Part shown: one piece after another, positions 1 to 5,141 of the stretch | Position numbering within the stretch: the first letter of the stretch is position 1 | How the letters are laid out: each line of letters opens with the position of its first letter | Assembly (NCBI GenBank): GCA_046047235.1 | Contig: JBJOII010000148.1 | Coordinates: 1 to 9,383 of the forward strand | Length of the DNA stretch: 9,383 nucleotides | Source: JBMTVN01 sp046047235 | GTDB taxonomy: Bacteria; Verrucomicrobiota; Verrucomicrobiia; Limisphaerales; JAHDYP01 | Direction of reading: 5' to 3' | Translations under genes and position numbers: made by a program | Notes under the pieces: generated by a model | Database searches by the model: none | What the model was told of the DNA's origin: nothing | What the model saw: the letters and a program-made list of their open reading frames with translations, nothing else

Positions 1-170
1 TCCTTTTCCTTTTCCTTTTCCTTTTCCTTGGAGTCGGTTTGGAAGGAGCTCTGTTTATTCTTCTCGGATTTGCCTTGGTTTGGGCCGATCTGCCACGCAT
101 TGGCCTGGAACGTCAGGAAGGCCATTGTGGTGCCGACCACCAAGAGTTGTGTGATGCGACTAAGTTTCAT
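1..170 (-). CDS. Secreted protein of unknown function with Lys-Glu repeat (3' end beyond window)
   Basis: Reading the minus strand from the ATG at 170-168 gives 56 codons without a stop before the window edge. Residues 1-25 (MKLSRITQLLVVGTTMAFLTF followed by QANA) form a textbook signal peptide: a Lys/Arg n-region, a hydrophobic core and an A-x-A cleavage site. The mature part starts WQIGPNQGKS, is rich in Lys, Gln and Ser, and from about residue 48 becomes an alternating Lys-Glu repeat encoded by a perfect hexanucleotide repeat that continues out of the window. The product is therefore expected in the periplasm or outside the cell, with a highly charged, probably disordered or helical segment. 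No domain can be recognised in what is visible, and no function is proposed. There is no Shine-Dalgarno sequence before the ATG, and a run of hairpins lies about 20 nt upstream. The signal peptide in frame with the repeat is the main reason to accept the gene. Confidence 0.72.
   Translation of the reverse strand, partial: MKLSRITQLLVVGTTMAFLTFQANAWQIGPNQGKSEKNKQSSFQTDSKEKEKEKEK
2..29. repeat. Hexanucleotide tandem repeat CCTTTT (minus: AAAAGG), 4.7 copies, in frame
   Basis: Four perfect copies of CCTTTT followed by CCTT run to position 29, and the array continues past the left edge. On the minus strand it reads AAG-GAA, that is Lys-Glu, inside the partial secreted protein. Because the unit is 6 nt, copy number changes would alter protein length but never the reading frame. 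Confidence 0.9.
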
Positions 171-190
171 ACGTGTTGGCTGGGTTTTTG

Positions 191-298
191 TCTCTGGATA
201 CGCAGTGTGACGTATCCGAGAGGGGTGAAGCACCCCTGGTGCCAATACGAAGTAAGCATTTCGTCTTACCTCATAACTGACCTTCTCTGAGTCAGTTA
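191..298 (-). promoter_or_regulatory. Hairpin-rich leader upstream of the partial secreted-protein gene
   Basis: Four inverted repeats follow one another in the 128 nt upstream of the ATG at 170. In minus-strand order: TAACTGA/TCAGTTA (298-292 with 280-274, 11-nt loop); GTAAG/CTTAC (269-265 with 256-252), which competes with ACGAA/TTCGT (264-260 with 251-247); AGGGGTG/CACCCCT (237-231 with 227-221, 3-nt loop); and GGATACG/CGTATCC (217-211 with 202-196, 8-nt loop), extendable by four more pairs across a one-base bulge. No U tract follows the last stem, so a simple terminator is not indicated. It may be a structured 5' UTR such as a cis-regulatory RNA or stabiliser; I match it to no named family. 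The rest of the gap to the epimerase (299-484) holds a short palindrome around CCAATTGG (408-415), the hairpin at 452-480, and no gene I can support. Confidence 0.45.
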
Positions 299-451
299 CA
301 GCAGGATTTCTTTAGGGGCGCGGGTGGCGAGGGGTTTTGGAAAGTGTAAGCCATTCCGACGCATGGGTGGCGTTTTTGCGGGGTGGGCTGAGGTATGCGG
401 GTTACAACCAATTGGGTTGCAGCCGGTTATACCCTAATGGTGAGCGGGTTC

Positions 452-480
452 GAAAACCGTAAACACATTTTACAGTTTTC
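452..480 (-). terminator. Hairpin 4 nt past the epimerase stop; possible terminator or 3' stabiliser
   Basis: On the minus strand GAAAACTGTAAA pairs with TTTACGGTTTTC around a 5-nt loop (12 pairs, one of them U-G). It begins four bases after the TAG of the epimerase (487-485). It lacks a following T tract, so it is not a canonical intrinsic terminator, but its position and stem length fit a transcript 3' end or a Rho-dependent end protected by a stem. Confidence 0.5.
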
Positions 481-484
481 AGGA

Positions 485-1444
485 CTATTTTGGCGTTTGG
501 GACGCCATGAACCACTGGATGAAGAGGCGGATACCGTCCTCGATTTTGGTGGTGGGGTGATATCCGAGGATGCGTTCGGCTTTAGCGATATCGGCGTAAG
601 TGAGAGGGACATCGCCGGGTTGGGGGGGGAGTCGGTTAATTTGGGCTGCGGTGCCGAGTTCTTGTTCGAGGAGTTGGATGAGGCGGGCGAGCGTGACTGT
701 TTGGGATTCGCCGAGGTTAAAGATCTCGTAGCCCAGTTCCTTTTGGGTGCAGGCGAGGATACCGTCGACGATATCGGTGACGTAGGTGTAATCGCGGGCG
801 GTGGAGCCGTCGCCATAGACGGGGATGGGTTGTTGGTTATGGATGAGTTTGGCGAATTTATGGATAGCGAGGTCGGGGCGTTGGCGAGGTCCGTAGACTG
901 TGAAGAAGCGGAGCATGGCGACATCCATCTTATAGAGGTGGTGATAGACGTGGCCGAGTGCTTCGCAGGCGAGTTTAGAGGCGGCGTAGGGGGAGATGGC
1001 CTGGAAGATGGGGTCGTGTTCGGCGAAGGGGACTTTGGAATTCACCCCATAGACGGAGCTGGAGGAGGCGAGCGTGCATTTTTTGACGCCGTGGGTTCGG
1101 GCGGCTTCGAGGATATTGACGGTGCCTTCGACGTTGGTGCGTTGGTAGAGGGCGGGTTGTTCGAGGCTGGGGCGGACGCCGGCGCGGGCGGCGAGGTGGA
1201 TGACCTGGTCGAAGCGTTCGGAGGCGAACACTTCATTGACGATATGGGGTTCCGTGATATCGCCGACGACGATGGTGAAGGGTTTTGCGAGGGATTGGAG
1301 GTCGAGGAGGTTGGCTTGTTTGATACGTGGGTCGTAGAAGTCGTTGAGGTTGTCGAGGGCGCAGACTGAGTGGCCTTGGTTGAGGAGGCGTTCGCACAGG
1401 TGATAACCGATGAAACCGGCGGCGCCGGTGACCAGGACTCGCAT
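485..1444 (-). CDS. NAD-dependent sugar-nucleotide epimerase/dehydratase, UDP-glucuronate 4-epimerase-like
   Basis: This 319-residue extended SDR enzyme would interconvert or modify nucleotide sugars in the cytoplasm, feeding polysaccharide or glycan synthesis. Visible features: the NAD-binding GAAGFIG motif (residues 7-13); an acidic residue after beta-2 (DNLNDFYDPR, 31-40); HLAARAGVRPSLEQP (83-97), typical of the UDP-glucuronate/UDP-GlcNAc epimerase branch; the SSSSVYG segment (127-133); the catalytic Tyr153/Lys157 pair in SPYAASK; FTVYGPRQRPD (171-181); and the substrate-loop segment GDGSTARDYTYVTD (201-214). The length fits the family (about 310-340). The exact sugar cannot be read from the sequence; UDP-glucuronate 4-epimerase is the best guess. 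The ATG at 1444 is the natural start because the Rossmann motif begins at residue 2. No Shine-Dalgarno sequence is visible. It is divergent from the next gene by 29 bp, and no glycosyltransferase lies beside it here. Confidence 0.93.
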   Translation of the reverse strand: MRVLVTGAAGFIGYHLCERLLNQGHSVCALDNLNDFYDPRIKQANLLDLQSLAKPFTIVVGDITEPHIVNEVFASERFDQVIHLAARAGVRPSLEQPALYQRTNVEGTVNILEAARTHGVKKCTLASSSSVYGVNSKVPFAEHDPIFQAISPYAASKLACEALGHVYHHLYKMDVAMLRFFTVYGPRQRPDLAIHKFAKLIHNQQPIPVYGDGSTARDYTYVTDIVDGILACTQKELGYEIFNLGESQTVTLARLIQLLEQELGTAAQINRLPPQPGDVPLTYADIAKAERILGYHPTTKIEDGIRLFIQWFMASQTPK

Positions 1445-1473
1445 GGGCGGGAGGTTAGAGAGAAGGTGTTGGC

Positions 1474-2889
1474 ATGTCGCGAGAAAAGCGCAATAGGGGG
1501 CGGTTTGGGTGGTGGATGGTGGGCTTGGCCTTGGGGGTGGCGTGCATGGCCTATTGGGGGTTTCGGACGTCGCGGGCCGGTGGGGTGGAGCGATGGATGG
1601 CGGAAAGGCGGGAACAGGGGGAGCGATTCACCATAGGTGAGCTGGGGTTGGACAAGCGAGGGGGGTATGTGAGCGGGGTGATGGATGTGGTGGATGCGGT
1701 GGCTGGGAGAGTGAAGGGGTTTCACAATCCGTCCGGGCCGACGGAGTCGTATCGGCTGGAAGAGGATTGGGGTTGGAGGGTGGTGTTGTGGCGGGAGCCG
1801 CAGATGATATCGGTGGCGGGGTTTCGGGCTGAGTGGTCGCTGATGGAGGGGGCATTGGACGGGGTGGGGGCAGAGTTGGAGAGGGTGAGACAAGCGGTGG
1901 CGGTGATCGTGGATGATCCTGGCGGGGGGGTGTATCCGCCGCAGTTGAGGTTGAACCCTGTGGGATTGAGAATGGTGGCGCAGGTATTGGGGGATGCGGT
2001 GGTATTGGAGCTGCATCGGGGGCGGCCGGAGGCTGCGTTGGAGGATCTGGTGGCGTTGATTCGTTTGGCGAGGCAGCATGCCGGGGATCCATCCTGGGTG
2101 GTTCAGGGGATTCGGGTGGGACTCACAGAGCTGGCGGTGGGGGGTGTGTGGCAGTTATTGCAGCGGGAGGGGTGGGAGGGGGAGCAGCTGGTTTTGTTGC
2201 GGGATGAGCTGATGGGGTTGGAGTTGGTGTCGGGTTTCTTACGGGCGGCGGAGGTGGAGCGGGCGATTGCTTTGGAGTATGCGGGGGAGCTGGAGCGAGG
2301 CGGTGGAGGTGGAGCGGGGGTGGCTTCGAGCTTTTCCCCCAGCCTGCATGCCTGGCGGATGTTTGGGCGGGAAGAGGACTTGATGTATTTGCTGCGGTCG
2401 TATGAGGCATTTCTGGTTGGGGCCAGGGAATTTGAGTCAAGCGGGGGGAGGTGGAGGCTGGGGAGGGGGCTGGTGACTGGAGGGGCTGGGGAATTGGAGC
2501 TTGGGTTGGGTGCCCGGTGGCTGGGGCGTTTGGGTTTTCACTACCACTATTTGGTGAGCGGGATGATCATGCCAAACTTGGGTCGTTCAGCGGAGCTGTT
2601 GGTGAGTGCGGAGACGTGGAGGCGGATGGCGGTGACGTGGTTGGAGGTTGAGATTCTTCAGTTGGAGCGGGGTGCTTGGCCGGACGGGCTGGCGGTATTG
2701 CCCGGGGTCGACGGGGAGGAGCGTTGGCGGGTGGACCCGTTTTCGGGGGAGTCGTTTCAGTATCGGCTGCGCGAGGGGAAGAGGCCCTTGCTTTACAGTG
2801 TAGGGAAGGATGGTGTGGATAGGGGAGGAGAGGCGGAGGAGAGTGCGAACCAGGGGGATTGGGTATGGCCTGAGCCGGTGGGCGAATAG
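1474..2889 (+). CDS. Membrane-anchored protein of unknown function with pseudopilin-like C-terminal motif
   Basis: The 471-residue product starts with a short basic segment (MSREKRNRGR) and one hydrophobic helix (about residues 12-30), so it is probably an inner-membrane protein with a large external part. The middle is mostly helical and rich in Leu, Glu and Arg, including AALEDLVALIRLARQHAG. The C-terminus carries DPFSGESFQYR (from about 421) and LLYSVGKDGVDRGG (about 439-452). A 'DPFxG...Y...LYSVGxDGxDxGG' tail is common in type II secretion pseudopilin-like and large uncharacterised proteins of Planctomycetota and Verrucomicrobiota, and is thought to be a Ca-binding-like structural element. 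I know no function for the whole protein. AGAAGG (1461-1466) lies 7 nt before the ATG at 1474 and fixes the start. The coding strand is extremely G-rich. A heptamer repeat region begins at its stop codon. Confidence 0.82.
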   Translation: MSREKRNRGRFGWWMVGLALGVACMAYWGFRTSRAGGVERWMAERREQGERFTIGELGLDKRGGYVSGVMDVVDAVAGRVKGFHNPSGPTESYRLEEDWGWRVVLWREPQMISVAGFRAEWSLMEGALDGVGAELERVRQAVAVIVDDPGGGVYPPQLRLNPVGLRMVAQVLGDAVVLELHRGRPEAALEDLVALIRLARQHAGDPSWVVQGIRVGLTELAVGGVWQLLQREGWEGEQLVLLRDELMGLELVSGFLRAAEVERAIALEYAGELERGGGGGAGVASSFSPSLHAWRMFGREEDLMYLLRSYEAFLVGAREFESSGGRWRLGRGLVTGGAGELELGLGARWLGRLGFHYHYLVSGMIMPNLGRSAELLVSAETWRRMAVTWLEVEILQLERGAWPDGLAVLPGVDGEERWRVDPFSGESFQYRLREGKRPLLYSVGKDGVDRGGEAEESANQGDWVWPEPVGE

Positions 2890-3102
2890 CGGTAAGCGGC
2901 GAGCGCTGTGCGGTAAGCGGCAAGCGCGAAGGGGTAAGCGCTGAGGGCAGAGCGCTGAGGGCTGAGGGCTGAGCGCTGAGGGCTGAGGGCTGAGGGCAGT
3001 GCCGCGTGCGCGGTAAGGGAGCTGGTAGCTAGGAGTTGGGGGACAGGCGCTGTGCGGTAAGCGCAAAGGGGTAAGCGCAAAGGGGTAAGCGCGAAGGGCT
3101 GT
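2889..3102 (+). repeat. Degenerate heptanucleotide array, two blocks in strict 7-bp register
   Basis: From the last base of the preceding stop codon the sequence can be cut into consecutive 7-mers of the type G(C/G)G(C/G)NRA: GCGGTAA, GCGGCGA, GCGCTGT, GCGGTAA, GCGGCAA, GCGCGAA, GGGGTAA, GCGCTGA, GGGCAGA, then mainly GCGCTGA and GGGCTGA up to about 3014 (18 units). After a 32-bp break a second block of eight units runs 3047-3102 (GCGCTGT, GCGGTAA, GCGCAAA, GGGGTAA and so on). A 17-bp stretch is identical at 2903-2919 and 3047-3063. The remainder of the gap (3103-3265) contains no gene I can support: only the inverted pair GGATACG/CGTATCC (3170-3176 and 3216-3222) and a CCACC/GGTGG stem (3221-3239). 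Open frames across the array are low-complexity artefacts. Confidence 0.9.
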
Positions 3103-3265
3103 TGCGACCCGAGGGCGGACCGCAGGGGGAGAGTAGAGGGGATCGAGGAGAGGGTGAGGTCAGGACATCGGATACGCATTGGGGGTTGTGTGCCGGCCTA
3201 CAGGGCTTGAGAGCTCGTATCCACCGCGCTTCCAGGTGGGAGGCGGGCGGGGAAATTGCTTCTGA

Positions 3266-3838
3266 CTAATCTGAAAGGTCAGGGTTGTTGAGGTGGGGTT
3301 TTCTGGGATGGATTGGGTGGCGGCGGCGGATGCGGTAGGTGGCGAGGCAGGAGTAGAGGAGGACGGCTAGGGCATAGACGAGCATGCCGATGCCGATGGC
3401 ACAGGGGATGGAGCCGAGCGGGGAGCTGAGGAGCAGGGCGGAGCCGATGGCGGCGACGGTGATGGACTGGCCGAGGAGGCAGGCGAGGTAGAGTGGGAGG
3501 GGGCTGTTTATGAGCTGGTGTGCGTACCAGTCGCGGTAGTTGTCTTCGCCCCAGTTGTGCATGATCCAGGCCCATTGCAGGTTGCGGGAGGCGACGAGCA
3601 GGCTGGTGGTGATGATGATGACGGCGGCGAAGGGGATCGTGGCGCAGCCCAGGCAGGCGATGAGATTGACTGTGAGGCCCCCGCGCCAGCCGAGGCGGCG
3701 GGCGACGGGGTTGCCTTCGAGCAGGAGCGTGGGGGTGGCGATCCAGGTGCTCAGGAGGTCGGCACCTCGGGCGAGCAGGAGCAGCCCCAGCCAGAGTGCG
3801 TAGCTGGGGGCGCTGGAGTAGACCCAGTCGTAGGTCAC
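3266..3838 (-). CDS. Small multi-pass membrane protein, function unknown, coupled to hisI
   Basis: The 190-residue product is strongly hydrophobic with about four predicted membrane segments (about 12-30, 55-81, 115-138 and 142-167) and a basic, Pro/His-rich cytoplasmic-type tail (RIRRRHPIHPRK). The first helix carries polar residues in RGADLLSTW (Asp27, Ser30, Thr31), followed by LLLEGNPVARRLGW (Glu41, Asn43, Pro44). This D-x-x-S-T ... E-G-N-P pattern recalls small uncharacterised membrane families such as DUF5658; that assignment is from memory and uncertain. The start is GTG at 3838, chosen because GTGA (3838-3835) overlaps the hisI stop by 4 nt, the usual arrangement for translational coupling. 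It is the last gene of the hisF-hisI transcript. Nothing in it suggests a role in histidine synthesis, so the pairing may be only a shared transcript. Confidence 0.8.
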   Translation of the reverse strand: MTYDWVYSSAPSYALWLGLLLLARGADLLSTWIATPTLLLEGNPVARRLGWRGGLTVNLIACLGCATIPFAAVIIITTSLLVASRNLQWAWIMHNWGEDNYRDWYAHQLINSPLPLYLACLLGQSITVAAIGSALLLSSPLGSIPCAIGIGMLVYALAVLLYSCLATYRIRRRHPIHPRKPHLNNPDLSD

Positions 3839-4227
3839 GCTTTTTTGCCGTAGATCTTTTCTGGATCTTCGAGCCGGTCCTCGGTGGTTTTGGAGGCTTG
3901 ACCGGCTTCGGTGGCGGAGCGGAAGAAGCAGGAGCGGTAGCCTTCGTGGCAGGCGGCACCGATTTGTTCAACCTGGATGAGGAGCGTGTCGCCATCGCAG
4001 TCGAAGGCGATGTCCTTGACTGTTTGGGTGTGGCCGCTGCTTTCGCCTTTCATCCAGTATTTTTGGCGGGAGCGGCTCCAGAAGTGGGTTTTGCCGGTTT
4101 GGATGGTGGTTTCGAGCGAGGCTTTATTCATCCAGGCCATCATGAGGACTCGACCGTTGGTGGCGTCCTGGATGATGGCGGGGATGAGTCCGTCGGCGTT
4201 GAACTTGAGGTTGTCCCAGAATTGCAT
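3835..4227 (-). CDS. hisI: Phosphoribosyl-AMP cyclohydrolase HisI
   Basis: HisI opens the adenine ring of phosphoribosyl-AMP, the third step of histidine biosynthesis, in the cytoplasm. The 130-residue protein is the stand-alone cyclohydrolase form, without the HisE pyrophosphatase domain fused in enterobacteria. Key segments are MMAWMNKASLETTIQTGK (29-46), FWSRSRQKYWMKGESSGH (49-66), the Mg-binding DCDGD (Asp76, Asp78, Asp80, with zinc ligand Cys77) and the zinc ligands Cys93 and Cys100 in ACHEGYRSCF. All expected metal ligands are present. It starts 9 nt after the hisF stop and overlaps the next gene by GTGA, so the three are almost certainly one transcript. There is no Shine-Dalgarno sequence before the ATG; translation may depend on re-initiation from hisF. 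The C-terminal 30 residues are polar and probably flexible. Confidence 0.97.
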   Translation of the reverse strand: MQFWDNLKFNADGLIPAIIQDATNGRVLMMAWMNKASLETTIQTGKTHFWSRSRQKYWMKGESSGHTQTVKDIAFDCDGDTLLIQVEQIGAACHEGYRSCFFRSATEAGQASKTTEDRLEDPEKIYGKKA

Positions 4228-4236
4228 GGTGTTGGT

Positions 4237-5028
4237 TTATTGGGGGTGGGGTTCGAGTTGTCGGACGGGGATGCCTTGGGAGGCGAGGAAATCTTTGACC
4301 TGACCGACGGTGAATTCGCCGTAGTGGAAGATACTGGCGGCGAGGACGGCGTCGGCCTGGCCTTGGAGGAGGACATCGGCCATGTGCTGGAGGTTGCCGG
4401 CGCCGCCACTGGCGACGACGGGGACACCGACGTTTTCACTGATGCGGCGGGTGATTTCGATATCGTAGCCGGCTTTGGTGCCATCGGCATCGATGCTATT
4501 GAGGACGATTTCACCGGCGCCGAGTTTGACGGCGTGGGTGGCCCAGTCGACGGCGTCCCAGTCGGTGGGTTTACGGCCACCGGCGGAGAAGACCTGCCAG
4601 CGGTCGGGGCTGATGCGGCGGGCGTCGATGGAGACGACGATGCATTGGCTGCCGAATTTTTCTGCGCCTTGGCGGATGAGTTCGGGAGTGGCGAGGGCGG
4701 AGGAGTTGATGCTGACCTTATCAGCTCCGGCGCGGAGCATGGTCGTCATGTGGTCGACGGTGCGGATACCGCCGCCGACGGTGAGGGGCATGAAGCATTG
4801 GTCGGCGACGCGTTCGATGACATCGACCATGGTGGAGCGGCCGTGGGCGGTGGCGGTGATGTCGAAGAAGACCATTTCGTCGGCGCCCTGTTCGTTATAG
4901 CGGAGGGCGAGGGCGACGGGGTCGCCGACATTTTTGAGGCCGCCGGCTTCGGCTTTGCCGAACTGGACGCCGCGGGTGACGTGTCCGTCGTGGACATCGA
5001 GGCAGGGTATGACGCGTCGTGCGAGCAT
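4237..5028 (-). CDS. hisF: Imidazole glycerol phosphate synthase, cyclase subunit HisF
   Basis: HisF is the (beta/alpha)8-barrel subunit that, with the glutaminase HisH, converts PRFAR and ammonia into imidazole glycerol phosphate and AICAR, linking histidine and purine synthesis. The 263-residue length is about normal for the family. The catalytic Asp11 is in VIPCLDVHDG, and the second catalytic Asp corresponds to Asp135 in VVSIDARR. Phosphate-binding loops are VGGGIRT (84-90) and ASGGAGN (206-212); LNSIDADGT (176-184) is the conserved beta-6 motif. The ATG at 5028 places the barrel's first strand at the N-terminus as usual. It heads the hisF-hisI-membrane protein cluster; hisH and hisA are not in the window. 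A reasonable sigma-70-type promoter lies upstream (5060-5087). No Shine-Dalgarno sequence is visible. Confidence 0.98.
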   Translation of the reverse strand: MLARRVIPCLDVHDGHVTRGVQFGKAEAGGLKNVGDPVALALRYNEQGADEMVFFDITATAHGRSTMVDVIERVADQCFMPLTVGGGIRTVDHMTTMLRAGADKVSINSSALATPELIRQGAEKFGSQCIVVSIDARRISPDRWQVFSAGGRKPTDWDAVDWATHAVKLGAGEIVLNSIDADGTKAGYDIEITRRISENVGVPVVASGGAGNLQHMADVLLQGQADAVLAASIFHYGEFTVGQVKDFLASQGIPVRQLEPHPQ

Positions 5029-5059
5029 GGTTTGGGGGCAATTTCGCCCGGGGAGGGAG

Positions 5060-5087
5060 TGATACGGGGCGCGTGGGATGATGACAA
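5060..5087 (-). promoter_or_regulatory. Putative hisF promoter
   Basis: On the minus strand TTGTCA (5087-5082, 5 of 6 matches to the -35 consensus) is followed after exactly 17 nt by TATCAC (5065-5060, 4 of 6 to the -10). This leaves a leader of about 25 nt before the ATG at 5028. Assigned by eye only. Confidence 0.4.
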
Positions 5088-5104
5088 GGAATATGGCAGG
5101 GCAG

Positions 5105-5124
5105 TTGACAGCTGGGGGGCTGTC
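5105..5124 (+). promoter_or_regulatory. TTGACA and GACAGC/GCTGTC inverted repeat before the propeller gene
   Basis: A perfect -35 hexamer TTGACA (5105-5110) overlaps a 6-bp inverted repeat GACAGC(5107-5112)/GCTGTC(5119-5124) with a G-rich 6-nt spacer. The sequence 17 nt downstream (TAGCTG, 5128-5133) is a poor -10. If the promoter is real, transcription would start near 5140, favouring the internal ATG at 5181 as the start of the propeller protein. The repeat could be an operator or chance. Confidence 0.25.
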
Positions 5125-5141
5125 GGCTAGCTGTGCATGGC

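Noticed and set aside
28..290. Plus-strand small frames at the left edge
   Set aside because: They lie opposite the signal-peptide-bearing minus-strand gene and its leader, without their own ribosome-binding site or homology signals.
440..465. Possible tRNA T-arm (GGGTTCGAAAACC)
   Set aside because: The stem of a T-arm does not pair properly, no acceptor stem or anticodon arm can be built around it, and the bases belong to the hairpin after the epimerase.
395..1369. Long plus-strand open frame (324 codons) over the epimerase
   Set aside because: It is antisense to a gene with complete SDR motifs, and its translation is an Asp/Glu/Gly/Val-rich low-complexity product without domains.
2889..3102. 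CRISPR array
   Set aside because: The repeat unit is 7 bp with no spacers, and no cas genes are present.
2587..3179. Minus-strand frames reading SALSPQPSALS-type peptides
   Set aside because: The peptide repeats are translations of the heptamer array (three 7-mers give seven residues), not a protein gene.
3796..5130. Plus-strand open frame of 444 codons over hisI and hisF
   Set aside because: It is antisense to two confidently identified enzymes; the acidic, repetitive composition is that expected from reading C-rich coding sequence backwards.
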